Shown here: piece by piece, positions 16,598 through 25,786 of the stretch
How the letters are laid out: each line of letters opens with the position of its first letter
Numbering within the stretch: the stretch's first letter is position 1
Origin: a bacterium
Lineage (GTDB): Bacteria > JACRDZ01 > JAQUKH01
Assembly (NCBI GenBank): GCA_028719205.1
Contig: JAQUKH010000005.1
Span: 43,016-107,015, forward strand
Direction of reading: 5' to 3'
Length of the DNA: 64,000 bases
Translations under genes and position numbers: made by a program
Notes under the pieces: generated by a model
What the model saw: the letters and a program-made list of their open reading frames with translations, nothing else
What the model was told of the DNA's origin: nothing
Databases searched by the model: none

Positions 16598-16712
16598 GCA
16601 TAAAGTCGATCCAAAAATTATTTAAACAAAAATGACCGCAATGGTAGATGACACAAAAATACAAGACCACAAGTGACATAATATTTTTTGCCAAAGCAGG
16701 TAACAAAAACAA

Positions 16713-16841
16713 TCATTCCTCAGGAGGAGATCTTTTAGCCGGTTCTAAAAGAAAGCAATATATAACAATCCAGACTATCATTGCCAACAACACCTTACCC
16801 CCCTCCTTCCAATGACGAAACCTGTTTATTATGTATTCCAT
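16713..16841 (-). CDS. Possible 42-aa single-helix membrane peptide
   Basis: MEYIINRFRHWKEGGKVLLA, then a hydrophobic stretch of about 13 residues and a polar KRSPPEE end. Shape fits a small inner-membrane protein, but there is no clear SD. It is the only coding signal in the 319-bp stretch 16598-16916 that separates the island from the PAS kinase gene. Confidence 0.25.
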   Translation of the reverse strand: MEYIINRFRHWKEGGKVLLAMIVWIVIYCFLLEPAKRSPPEE

Positions 16842-16916
16842 AATATTTTAATCGTCAATTAGAATTCAGGATTTTTGGCAGGCCAAATGCAGCAGCAAAC
16901 TAAAATTTAACAAATT

Positions 16917-18713
16917 TTATGATTCTTTTCGATCTTTAACAGGCAGATAAACAGTAACGATAGTCCCTTTCCCGATTCCCTTAGAAAACACTTCAATTTT
17001 CCCGTTATGCATTTCAACTATTTCTTTACTAATTGTAAGGCCGAGGCCCGTGCCGGGCACCGCGGGATGGCGTTTAAAATAACGTGTAAAAATATTTTCC
17101 TTAATTTCAGGCGATATTCCGCATCCGGTATCTTTAACCTCAATTTTTATAAATTCACCTGCTAAACTTACTGATACAGTTATAAAACCTTTCTCAGTAA
17201 ACTTTATCGCGTTATCAATAATATTATTTAAAAGAATTTTTATTTCCAGCGGATCGGCAAAAATATTTTCTGCTTCTTTTTTGATATCTATTTTAAATCT
17301 AAGCTTTTTTTCATATAATATATATTGATTATTTTTTAATATCTCTTCTATCAGTTTTTTTACCGAAAAGATAATTTTATTTAAGCCTTTTTTCCTTTTT
17401 AACACAAAAGTTGCTAATATATTATTCACATCTTCGCTTAAACGTTTCAGATTATTTGATATTATTTCCTGAGTTTTCATTATCTTATTCATATCATTAT
17501 TTTTTATTGCCTGCTGGTTTATATCCTGAGCCATCTTGATCATCGCGATCGGAGTTTTTAATTCATGTGATACTTCACGGAACGCGTTTTCTTTCATTAT
17601 TTCTATTTTTTTCCGTTCAGTAATATCAGCACCGTACAAATTGATATACTTCTGATCTAATATGGGCTTTAAGGTATATGAATATATTTTATTTCCGACT
17701 ACAGTTTCCAGGTCACTAATAGTTGTTTTATTTTTAAAAGCCTTATTGACCATATTGATTATATTATTCGGAAGTATATTAAATATATCTTTTTCTGAAA
17801 ATCCTATTTTTTTCAAAAGCTTTAACGTCGCGGGATTTTTATATAAAATTTCACCTTTTTCGTTCATTCTTAAAACAGGATTTGGATTTTCAAAAGGGAA
17901 TTTAGAAGCCTTAGATATTTCATCTTCTATTTGCTTGCGGCTGGTAATATCTTCAATAACAGCTACTAAATATTTAATACTGCCTGAAGAATCGTGTATT
18001 GCGGAAACTGTTAGATCAACCCAGACAATTGAACCGTCTTTGCAAATATATCGTTTATCTCTTTTGTAATGATCTATTTTTTTACTGATCAACCGTTTAA
18101 AATTCTCATAGTCGATATTAATATCATCAGGGTGAGTTATATCCTTAAATGTTTTTTTTACAAGCTCATCATGTGTATAACCGACAATATCACAATATTT
18201 CTGGTTAATAAAAATCCATTTGCCGTCAAGCCCTACATGGCTCATTCCGACCACGGCTTGTTCAAATGTGTTACGAAAACGTTCTTCACTTTCTTTTAAT
18301 GCCTCTTCTATCTGCCTGCGGTCAGTAATATCCACGATGGTGCCGGATACAACATCACCTTCTATCCGCATGCATAAATATGTGAATATCTCTTTTCCTG
18401 TCTTGCTGACAAATTCAACTTCATTACCCTCAACATAATGCTTTTTATTAAGCAAACTAACGATTTCATCCCGCTCTTTAGGATTTTTATATAAAATCCT
18501 GGCTCCACCGCGCTTATTTATTTCCTCTATGGACTTATATTCAAGCATTTTAAGCAATGGTTTATTCATAAACAATACTTTCCCTCTCTTACTGCTCTTA
18601 AAAACCCCCACTAATGTATTATCGATAATACTGCTTACTATTATTTCTTCGGGTTGTTTATGTTCAGCTTTGTCAACTATTAATTCTTTTACTTTTTTTT
18701 TCATATCAGTCAC
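16917..18713 (-). CDS. Cytoplasmic PAS-PAS-PAS sensor histidine kinase
   Basis: 598 aa. Three PAS domains (about 25-135, 145-262 and 270-368), a HisKA dimerisation domain with the phospho-accepting His at H383 in FREVSHELKTP, and an HATPase domain (about 480-595) with the N, G1 (DTGCGIS) and G2 (GTGLGLTI) boxes. There is no transmembrane segment, so it senses a cytoplasmic or diffusible signal such as redox state or a small ligand. It starts 3 bp after the upstream barrel gene stop, so the two are one unit. No response regulator is directly adjacent; candidates lie 2-6 kb upstream. Confidence 0.92.
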   Translation of the reverse strand: MTDMKKKVKELIVDKAEHKQPEEIIVSSIIDNTLVGVFKSSKRGKVLFMNKPLLKMLEYKSIEEINKRGGARILYKNPKERDEIVSLLNKKHYVEGNEVEFVSKTGKEIFTYLCMRIEGDVVSGTIVDITDRRQIEEALKESEERFRNTFEQAVVGMSHVGLDGKWIFINQKYCDIVGYTHDELVKKTFKDITHPDDINIDYENFKRLISKKIDHYKRDKRYICKDGSIVWVDLTVSAIHDSSGSIKYLVAVIEDITSRKQIEDEISKASKFPFENPNPVLRMNEKGEILYKNPATLKLLKKIGFSEKDIFNILPNNIINMVNKAFKNKTTISDLETVVGNKIYSYTLKPILDQKYINLYGADITERKKIEIMKENAFREVSHELKTPIAMIKMAQDINQQAIKNNDMNKIMKTQEIISNNLKRLSEDVNNILATFVLKRKKGLNKIIFSVKKLIEEILKNNQYILYEKKLRFKIDIKKEAENIFADPLEIKILLNNIIDNAIKFTEKGFITVSVSLAGEFIKIEVKDTGCGISPEIKENIFTRYFKRHPAVPGTGLGLTISKEIVEMHNGKIEVFSKGIGKGTIVTVYLPVKDRKES

Positions 18714-18716
18714 TCC

Positions 18717-19679
18717 TTAAAAAACCCCGTCTATCCCAAGCCGTAGACCGTATATTTTCCTGAAATTTTCATCCGCGGGGAATTCCAGTTGAGGCGCAAT
18801 GTCAAAAAACATCCAGGGATCGATCAATTGCACTCTGTAAACAATATCTGTCCTGTATTTATCAACATCATAAAAAGGTTCAGTATGCGCAAACCCGCTA
18901 ACCCGCCAGAAAATAATCCTCTCCCTTTTTACCAAGTCATAACTTAATATAAAACTCTGTTCCAGCGCGAATCCCTTTGTCGTCTTTGAATATAAACCGG
19001 CTGTGATCGCCCTGAAAAGCATTTTTTCTGAAAACGGATAATCAAAGTCAACCTGGGTTAATTCTCCAAAACCATTATCACTATACCAGAAAACAGACTG
19101 GTGGAAATTCGCCGTCCAGCTTTTGATCTTAATACTGCTTCTTAACAATTTCACACGGCTGTATACAACTGTCCTTTTATCACGGATAGTAATTCCGGTT
19201 CCGAGAGAAAGTACTAATCTTTTTAATTTAAGTAAATAAAATTTTATTCCTGTGCTTACTTCTTCAGCATTTCCGTCAAGAAGCTCCGAACTGGGTAAAT
19301 TATCCCTTTCATTGTTATTTATTAATATCGATAAATACGGAAAATACAAACTAACATTTATTTTTGTCTTGAATTCCGGATCTTTCCCCTCTTCCTTAAG
19401 GCCCTCATACCTGAGCAGGAACTTATCTTCCTGCTGTATATCATCGTATTCCTTATCCTGAAAAAGGTATTCATCTATTTTCTGGGTAATTGACCTGAAA
19501 TTTTTTCCGATATTTTCTCTTTGCCTGCTTAAGAACCTGGAGGTATTTGTTTTGTTATTGGTATTGTTAATTACCGGTTCTTCTTGAGCATCGGTAATGC
19601 AATTAAATATAATTATAAAAACTAAACCAAAAAATATGATTATTTTTTTATTTTTTATATCTTCCCAAGAATGTCCCAT
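18717..19679 (-). CDS. Predicted outer-membrane beta-barrel protein
   Basis: 320 aa. A hydrophobic N-terminal helix (about 12-27, IIIFFGLVFIIIF) ends in CITDAQ, a likely signal peptide. A charged coiled stretch (45-100) follows, then alternating beta-strand pattern to a C-terminal Phe (LRLGIDGVF), a common barrel ending. No family recognised. It starts within a few nt of an extended -10 (19688-19696), so the mRNA may be nearly leaderless; there is no SD. Co-transcribed with the PAS kinase 3 bp downstream, which may mean it is a regulated envelope component. Confidence 0.65.
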   Translation of the reverse strand: MGHSWEDIKNKKIIIFFGLVFIIIFNCITDAQEEPVINNTNNKTNTSRFLSRQRENIGKNFRSITQKIDEYLFQDKEYDDIQQEDKFLLRYEGLKEEGKDPEFKTKINVSLYFPYLSILINNNERDNLPSSELLDGNAEEVSTGIKFYLLKLKRLVLSLGTGITIRDKRTVVYSRVKLLRSSIKIKSWTANFHQSVFWYSDNGFGELTQVDFDYPFSEKMLFRAITAGLYSKTTKGFALEQSFILSYDLVKRERIIFWRVSGFAHTEPFYDVDKYRTDIVYRVQLIDPWMFFDIAPQLEFPADENFRKIYGLRLGIDGVF

Positions 19680-19687
19680 ATTTTTGG

Positions 19688-19696
19688 ATTATACCA
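19688..19696 (-). promoter_or_regulatory. Extended -10 promoter of the barrel-kinase unit
   Basis: Minus-strand TGG-TATAAT (TATAAT at 19688-19693). Predicted start about 19681, two bases before the ATG codon at 19677-19679. No good -35 at 17 bp. Confidence 0.5.
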
Positions 19697-19721
19697 AATA
19701 TTCAAGGATATTTAATATAAT

Positions 19722-19759
19722 AAAAAAAGCAGCACAATAAAAATCTGCTGCTTTTTTTT
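19722..19759. terminator. Bidirectional rho-independent terminator
   Basis: A-run plus GCAGCA (19722-19734) pairs with TGCTGC plus T-run (19746-19759); 11-nt loop. It ends the HD-GYP operon, whose last gene stops at 19802. A second hairpin, CCAGCATA/TATGCTGG (19760-19785), lies directly before it in the transcript. Confidence 0.8.
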
Positions 19760-19801
19760 CCAGCATACACTCACGTTTATGCTGGATTTATATTTCTTTA
19801 T

Positions 19802-20536
19802 TTAACTGTTAAAAATAATCTTTCTTTTATGCCTTATTCCTCTTAAATTAAATCTTTCAATACGCATTTTTTTATGCACAATAACCGTCATTACGCCATT
19901 ATCACAATTATTTTCTTCAATAAAATCCCTTATTGATTTAAGCTGGACCCATGTCAGGAATTTCTGGCATTCACGAAGTATCTCTCTGATCTCCTGGAAA
20001 CCCAGTTTAGCCAGGACAACCATTGAATCACCTGTATCCCAAAAACATTCTTCCATCGCGCTCAAATCCATTTTTTCAACACTATGCGCCGCTATTTCGA
20101 CAAATCTTTCAATTTTGCCATTGTCCATCCACACGAACTGTTTCTTTAAATGGATCCTGATCAGGTCAGCCTGGCAAGTAACTTTCACATTTTTAACTTT
20201 TAGACGGCTATCTTCCATAATTTTATAATGCAGCGGTTCATTAATATTATTGCGCCACTTTTTTATCAAAAAAACTTTTTTACCATTGGTAGCTTTAAAA
20301 TATCCGACTTGCGCCTTATCCCTGCAGGACATTTTGCTGATGGATGAATCTTCTAAAACACTTAATTCCCGTAAATGATGGCCCTTATGTTCAATTGTAA
20401 AATCTTTATAATCATCTTTGGGAACCGAAATAAAATCATTTAAATTCTTATCAAAAACAAAAATCGGAGCATTATCATGATCTGTCTTTCTCAAGATCTT
20501 ATTGCATTCCAGACAATGTATAATATCTTTATTCAT
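19802..20536 (-). CDS. Conserved-looking hypothetical protein with N-terminal CxxC
   Basis: 244 aa with no signal peptide. Near the N-terminus is C8-x2-C11 (HCLECNKIL), with a further Cys at about 89 (MSCRD), possibly a zinc-binding start. The C-terminal half has a basic end (RIERFNLRGIRHKRK). No domain recognised. Its start overlaps the end of the HD-GYP response regulator gene by 8 bp, so they are translationally coupled, which suggests it serves the same signalling pathway. A terminator follows at 19722-19759. Confidence 0.65.
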   Translation of the reverse strand: MNKDIIHCLECNKILRKTDHDNAPIFVFDKNLNDFISVPKDDYKDFTIEHKGHHLRELSVLEDSSISKMSCRDKAQVGYFKATNGKKVFLIKKWRNNINEPLHYKIMEDSRLKVKNVKVTCQADLIRIHLKKQFVWMDNGKIERFVEIAAHSVEKMDLSAMEECFWDTGDSMVVLAKLGFQEIREILRECQKFLTWVQLKSIRDFIEENNCDNGVMTVIVHKKMRIERFNLRGIRHKRKIIFNS

Positions 20537-21656
20537 TAATCATCCTCCTTTTATCGGAATTATTGTCTCCCTCTTCTTCTTCCAGCAGAATTTCAATAAA
20601 TACTGCTGCGGCATTAGGATCAAACTGTGTGCCTGAACAGCGCTTAAGCTCCATAATTGCCTCTTTTCTGGTTTTTGCCTTGGAATATGGCCTATGGCTC
20701 GTCATCGCGTCATAAGAATCAACTATATTTATAATTCTTGCCCCCAACGGTATATCTTCACCCTTTAATCCAAAAGGGTATCCGGTTCCATCATAGTTTT
20801 CATGATGATGTAAAACAATCCGGATAACTTCTCCCGAACCAAACATAGGTTCGAGTATATGCGCGCCTTCTTCCGGATGTTTTCTTATAATTTTCCATTC
20901 TTCAGGATTCAAAGCCCCGCGCCTGAGAAGAATATCATTATTAATTCCAAGCTTGCCAATATCATGAAGAAAACTGGCCCTTTGAAGATCCAATCTCAAT
21001 TCAGACGTGATATTCATCTTGTTGCAAATTAAACGCGTATAATAATTAACCCTGTCCGAATGGCCATGCGTGCATGTATCCTTTGTTTCCAGGGTTCTCG
21101 ACAACACTTTAATGAAATCCAGATAATCACCTTCTTCATTGCCATCTGTCCTCTGTACATAATTTTGTATGAACGTTCTTGCCTTGTTAATGACTTCTAT
21201 TTCCTGTATTTCCCCTTCTGTATTTTGCGTTACAGGCCCTTCAGCCATTCCCAACTCTTTAAATAAACCCTTTAATTCAACATTCATACGATGCCGGCGG
21301 ATACTCTTTTTTACAACACGGTTAACTTCTTCCACATCGAATGGTTTGGAAATATAATCGAACGCCCCATATCTAATCGCCTCTTTTGCCGTATCTAATG
21401 TGCCAAAACCTGTTACAACTATAACTTCAACATTAGGGTTATAAGTCTTAATGGCCTTTAAAGTAGTTATTCCATCCATCTCCGGCATTCTAAGGTCCAA
21501 AGTGATCAGGTCATATTCATCTCTATACAATTTCACGAGAGCGTCTTTACCGTTAATTGCCAAGGCTACGTTATAAGTATTTTTTAAAACCTGCCTCAAG
21601 GATTCACGGGCTCCAAGCTCATCATCCACTATTAAAACATTTGCCTGAGATTTCAT
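20529..21656 (-). CDS. Response regulator with HD-GYP phosphodiesterase domain
   Basis: 375 aa. Receiver domain (1-120) with DD at 11-12 and phospho-acceptor D54. A linker carries a helix (about 145-180). HD-GYP domain (about 185-365) with H231-D232-I-G-K, HHHENYDGTGYP (283-294) and the downstream DSYDAMTSHRPY signature. HD-GYP proteins hydrolyse cyclic di-GMP, so phosphorylation likely controls the cyclic di-GMP level. A sigma-54 promoter match lies 70 bp upstream and an NtrC-type activator gene just beyond, which suggests sigma-54-dependent expression. Followed by the overlapping 244-aa hypothetical gene. Confidence 0.94.
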   Translation of the reverse strand: MKSQANVLIVDDELGARESLRQVLKNTYNVALAINGKDALVKLYRDEYDLITLDLRMPEMDGITTLKAIKTYNPNVEVIVVTGFGTLDTAKEAIRYGAFDYISKPFDVEEVNRVVKKSIRRHRMNVELKGLFKELGMAEGPVTQNTEGEIQEIEVINKARTFIQNYVQRTDGNEEGDYLDFIKVLSRTLETKDTCTHGHSDRVNYYTRLICNKMNITSELRLDLQRASFLHDIGKLGINNDILLRRGALNPEEWKIIRKHPEEGAHILEPMFGSGEVIRIVLHHHENYDGTGYPFGLKGEDIPLGARIINIVDSYDAMTSHRPYSKAKTRKEAIMELKRCSGTQFDPNAAAVFIEILLEEEEGDNNSDKRRMINE

Positions 21657-21725
21657 AACTGTTCCTTTCTTTGTACACCAAGCGGTTATGCTTTGATGTA
21701 ATTATATCCCCTCGCTAATATTAAT

Positions 21726-21743
21726 ATGCAATTAATATGCCAG
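21726..21743 (-). promoter_or_regulatory. Sigma-54 (RpoN) -24/-12 promoter for the HD-GYP gene
   Basis: Minus strand CTGGCATATTAATTGCAT. The invariant GG (21740-21741) and GC (21728-21729) are separated by exactly 10 bases, and TGGCA and TTGCA match the consensus. The predicted start is near 21717, about 60 nt before the HD-GYP ATG. The gene for an NtrC-type activator lies immediately beyond. Confidence 0.7.
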
Positions 21744-21841
21744 AGAACTATAAAAGCGGAATATATTTTGATAACTACTTATAAATAAAAGATATTTATT
21801 TTTTATGGATTTTTTTTACGAATCTGAATACGAAGCCTGGA

Positions 21842-21881
21842 TGTGGTATTTATAACACACTGATAAGGTTTTTATACCACA
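21842..21881. repeat. Inverted repeat after the NtrC-type gene
   Basis: TGTGGTAT (21842-21849) and ATACCACA (21874-21881), 24-bp loop. It lies between the NtrC-type stop (21897) and the sigma-54 promoter, about 100-140 bp upstream of the -24 element, where an enhancer-binding protein would be expected to bind. It could equally be a weak transcript-end hairpin. Confidence 0.4.
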
Positions 21882-21896
21882 GTTAGGGGGGGAAGG

Positions 21897-23282
21897 TTAC
21901 ATAAACTCAGTTTTATCGAGATTGAACTTTTTTAGTTTTAAAAAGAAATTTTTCCGGTCCATATCTGCTTCTTGCGCGGCGTGACTGATATTCCCGTTAT
22001 GCTTATTCAGTAATTCAATAAAATATTGCTTCTCAAATTTTTCTTTCGCGTCTTTAAATGTGGATGCGGTTAACTCCTGATTTATTATAGCATCAGAATT
22101 CTCCATTTTAAATTCGTGAGGAAGATCTCCCGCCTTAATAACATTATCCGGACAGATAGTTGCCAATCTTTCCATAGCATTTTCTAATTCACGTATATTG
22201 CCGGGCCAATGGTAGCTCTTCATTATTTCCATAGCTTCAGGCGATATAATTTTCTTTTCTTTATGTTCTTCACTGCTTATTTTTTCAAGAAAATGTTCCG
22301 CTAATAAGGGAATATCATTTTTTCTCATTCTTAAAGGGGGAATAAAAATAGGAACAACATTTATACGATAAAATAGATCCGCTCTGAAACGGTTCTCATT
22401 AACTTCTTTTTGAAGGTCTTTATTGGTTGCAGTAACCAAACGGATATCCACTGAAATATTATCGGATCCTCCCACTCTCGTAAATTCCTTTTCCTGCAGG
22501 ACACGAAGGATCTTCGCCTGAGTCATAACGCTCAACTCCCCGATCTCATCCAGAAAGAGCGTCCCCTCATGTGCCAGTTCAAACTTTCCGGGCCGCTGTC
22601 TGAAAGCATCCGTAAACGCGCCTTTCTCATGCCCGAAGAGCTCAGATTCGATCAAGGTATCAGGAATTGCCGCGCAATTAATCGCGATAAAGGGTTTATT
22701 TGTCCTGGGGCTGTGATAATGGATCGCTTTTGCCACTAATTCCTTGCCTGTTCCGCTCTCGCCATGAATAAGGATCGTAGCCTTGGTTTGGGCGGCTTGC
22801 TTAATTAATGTATTGACATCTTTTACATCCCGGCTGGTGCCTATAATATCTTCTATTCTATAGGACCTCTTTACCTCAGACCTGAGATGTTTGACTTCTT
22901 CATATAATTCCTTATCCTTTAACGATTTTTTAACTACCAATTTCAATTCTTCAATATTAAAGGGTTTAATAATATAATCATACGCGCCGGCTTTCATCGC
23001 GTTAACCGCAGTATCAACCATTCTGGTGGCAGTGAGTATAATAACCGGCAAACTGCGCTGGGTCTGCTTTATTTTCGCCAGTGTATCCAATCCGCTCATC
23101 CCGGGCATAACAATATCAAGCATGACCAGATCAAAATCTTTCTCTTTTAAACAAATAATAGCGTCCTCTCCGTTACCTGCCATAACAATATCATACATAT
23201 CATTAAAAACCATACGGAGCGATTCGCGGCTGCTCATCTCATCATCAACTATTAATAATTTCTTTTTTATTTTATTTATCAT
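21897..23282 (-). CDS. NtrC-family sigma-54-dependent response regulator
   Basis: 461 aa. Receiver (1-120) with phospho-acceptor D56, AAA+ domain (about 145-375) with Walker A GESGTGK (174-180), Walker B LFLDE (242-246), and a C-terminal Fis-type helix-turn-helix (about 420-458). The sigma-54 contact loop reads GAFTDA (221-226) rather than the usual GAFTGA. It activates transcription with RpoN when phosphorylated. Its start overlaps the end of the upstream kinase gene by 11 bp, which makes that kinase the likely partner. The sigma-54 promoter at 21726-21743 is a natural target. Confidence 0.94.
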   Translation of the reverse strand: MINKIKKKLLIVDDEMSSRESLRMVFNDMYDIVMAGNGEDAIICLKEKDFDLVMLDIVMPGMSGLDTLAKIKQTQRSLPVIILTATRMVDTAVNAMKAGAYDYIIKPFNIEELKLVVKKSLKDKELYEEVKHLRSEVKRSYRIEDIIGTSRDVKDVNTLIKQAAQTKATILIHGESGTGKELVAKAIHYHSPRTNKPFIAINCAAIPDTLIESELFGHEKGAFTDAFRQRPGKFELAHEGTLFLDEIGELSVMTQAKILRVLQEKEFTRVGGSDNISVDIRLVTATNKDLQKEVNENRFRADLFYRINVVPIFIPPLRMRKNDIPLLAEHFLEKISSEEHKEKKIISPEAMEIMKSYHWPGNIRELENAMERLATICPDNVIKAGDLPHEFKMENSDAIINQELTASTFKDAKEKFEKQYFIELLNKHNGNISHAAQEADMDRKNFFLKLKKFNLDKTEFM

Positions 23283-25755
23283 GACTTTTTATTTTATTTT
23301 GTTCTACAGGAAGGTTTATCGAAATCGTAGTACCCTGGCCTTCCACGCTTTTAATTTTTATTATTCCATTGTGCCCTTCTATGATCTGGTGAACAATAGT
23401 TAAACCTAATCCCACGGCGCCGTATTTTGTAGTAAAAAACGGATTAAAGATCTTATTTAAATTATTTTCATCAATCCCGCATCCGGTATCCTGAACGATG
23501 ATCTCAACAAAATCACCTTCTGTAAGAAAAGATTCATCATACAGCTTTTCGTCCAGATTCCTCAATTGCCTTAATTTCTGATTTTTTACAACAATTGAAA
23601 CAACTCCTCCTTTGGGCATTGATTCAATCGCATTAGCTAACACATTACAAAAAACAATTTTAATCTGTTCGGGATCCAGTAAAATATCAAAAGTATCTCC
23701 CTCAAAATCCTGTTTTATCTCTATCTTTCTTTTAAGGATCTCATCTTCCAGAATATTCAGAGATCCAAGCACAATCCCCTCTATTTTGTGCCTGCTGAAA
23801 TTCGGATTACCTAAATGAGAAAAATTTACCAGTTTCTCGATCAAATTATCCAGCCGTTCGATCTCTTTGGTTACAACCTCATAATAATTATTCCTGAACT
23901 CTTTATCATTAAATTTCTGCGGCAAAAGCTGAGTAAAGGTTTTTATTGAAACTAACGGATTTTTTATTTCATGAGCCAAACCCGTTGCCAGTGTAGTTAA
24001 AGATTCCAGCCTTTCTGTCCGCCTGATCTGAGTTTCGATCTGCAGGCCTTCTGAAAGGTCAGCAAAAACAACAATCACTCCAACCAGATTACCGGCTTCA
24101 TCTCTTAAGTGAGATGTGCTCATGCCGATAGTAACCATCACTTTGTCTTTGGTTGGGATCTTCAATTCAACCCGGACATAAGCTTTTCCTTCTATCAAGG
24201 CGCCAGATATGATCTCAGCAAACTTACTGCCTATTATGCTGACATCTTTGCCTAAAACATCTTCTACCTTATATCCTGTTATATTTTCGGCACGTTTATT
24301 AAAAGTTGTAACCTTATTTTTTATATTAACGGTAATTATCCCGCTCATAATGTTTTTTAAAATATTTTCCTTGGCATCTTTTGTTTCTAAAATATGGCTG
24401 TAAGTTAACGCGCTCTTTATGGCGCTTGCAGCCTGGGCGGAAAGAATATAAAAAAGCTCCAAATCAGGCACTGTATCATTTTTTAGCTTTTTATCAAATC
24501 CTAAATTACAAAATCCGATAAGAAAACCCTCGATGATCAGCGGAGCACAAATATCAGCATTAATATCCTCCATAAACTTGGCCATCTCACTATATTCCGG
24601 ATATACTAATTTATTTTTTAACTCACTGAGGATCAAGATCTTACCATCATCCACTAAAAGCTTGACTAATTGTTTGGAAGGTTTAAAATAAAATTTTTCT
24701 TTTAACTCTTCGGAAAGGCCAACCATATCTTTTATACTATATTCCCAATCGGAATTATCGAGAAGCAGGAGAGATATACTCTCTCCATGCATAACCTCAA
24801 GGATCATATTAATAATAGTTTTTAACAATTCATTTATATTTAAAATGCAATTGATCACATGGCTGAATTTTTTGATCGTTTCACGGTAATATAAATCATC
24901 AGAAGGAGTTATTTGTTTATCTAAAAAGGAGGTGTCAGATTTTAAATTATCAATTAATATTCCGGAGCTGATATCACAGGGAACAGTTTCATTTTTAATT
25001 TCAGGGATATCTGATAAACGTTCTTTGGGAAAGATTATGTCTCTTGGGGATATATATTCATTTTCAGCTAAAACAGCCGCCCGTTTTATCACACTTTCTA
25101 ATTCCCGCATATTACCGGGCCAATCGTATGCTGTCAAAACCTCCAATGCTTCTTTAGAAAAACCCTTTAAAATATTTTGTTTATTATTCCTGATTATTTT
25201 TTCAGCTATTAACGGAATATCATTTTTTCGATGACGGAGCGGAATAAGATTAATAGTCAGGACCGAGAGCCTGTAATATAAATTTTCATTAAAATTATTT
25301 TTTAAAACTTCGCTATAAAGATCCTGCCGGGTAATACCTATAAATCGCATATCTACCTGATACGGATAAAGGCCTTCCATGACATCCAGCAATCTGGCCT
25401 GAACCGCAGTATCAGTCTTATCGATCCCGGAAATTAATAAAGTCCCCGAATCAGCCAGAGTCAGGGCATAGATATTTTCGCTTTTGGAATCCAAATCTTT
25501 TTTGATCCCGAAAAGCTCGCAATATAAATCCGAAGGAGAAAACACCGCGCAGTTAACGCTCACAAAAGGCCTGCCGCAGCGCGCACTTCCCCTATGGATC
25601 GCCTGAGCTATGATACCTTTACCTGTTCCTTTTTCCCCTTGAATCAATACAGGTAGGTCACTTTGGCCGGCTTTTTCCACTAAATGGCTCAATTCCTGCC
25701 CGGACGCACCGATACCGTTCAAATAAATTTCTTTTGCCTCTTCGAAACTAATCAT
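23272..25755 (-). CDS. Histidine kinase with a degenerate N-terminal sigma-54-type AAA+ domain
   Basis: 827 aa. Residues 15-240 resemble the AAA+ core of NtrC-type activators: Walker A GEKGTGK (40-46), LYYRLSV sensor region (159-165) and WPGNMRELE (213-221). The Walker B acids are replaced (GTLLISGID, S109-G110 instead of D-E) and the GAFTGA loop is missing after LFG (81-83), so it should not remodel sigma-54. It is followed by a GAF domain (about 300-450), a PAS domain (about 462-572), HisKA with H596 in LAHEIKNP, and an HATPase domain (GCGID, GLGLTIV). No membrane segment. Paired with the overlapping NtrC-type regulator. Confidence 0.9.
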   Translation of the reverse strand: MISFEEAKEIYLNGIGASGQELSHLVEKAGQSDLPVLIQGEKGTGKGIIAQAIHRGSARCGRPFVSVNCAVFSPSDLYCELFGIKKDLDSKSENIYALTLADSGTLLISGIDKTDTAVQARLLDVMEGLYPYQVDMRFIGITRQDLYSEVLKNNFNENLYYRLSVLTINLIPLRHRKNDIPLIAEKIIRNNKQNILKGFSKEALEVLTAYDWPGNMRELESVIKRAAVLAENEYISPRDIIFPKERLSDIPEIKNETVPCDISSGILIDNLKSDTSFLDKQITPSDDLYYRETIKKFSHVINCILNINELLKTIINMILEVMHGESISLLLLDNSDWEYSIKDMVGLSEELKEKFYFKPSKQLVKLLVDDGKILILSELKNKLVYPEYSEMAKFMEDINADICAPLIIEGFLIGFCNLGFDKKLKNDTVPDLELFYILSAQAASAIKSALTYSHILETKDAKENILKNIMSGIITVNIKNKVTTFNKRAENITGYKVEDVLGKDVSIIGSKFAEIISGALIEGKAYVRVELKIPTKDKVMVTIGMSTSHLRDEAGNLVGVIVVFADLSEGLQIETQIRRTERLESLTTLATGLAHEIKNPLVSIKTFTQLLPQKFNDKEFRNNYYEVVTKEIERLDNLIEKLVNFSHLGNPNFSRHKIEGIVLGSLNILEDEILKRKIEIKQDFEGDTFDILLDPEQIKIVFCNVLANAIESMPKGGVVSIVVKNQKLRQLRNLDEKLYDESFLTEGDFVEIIVQDTGCGIDENNLNKIFNPFFTTKYGAVGLGLTIVHQIIEGHNGIIKIKSVEGQGTTISINLPVEQNKIKSHDK

Positions 25756-25786
25756 TCCAATCCCTCGCTAATGATTAATCATGCCG

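Noticed and set aside
23272-25755. Calling the 827-aa protein a sigma-54 activator
   Set aside because: It lacks GAFTGA and Walker B acids, has no helix-turn-helix, and ends in a histidine kinase.
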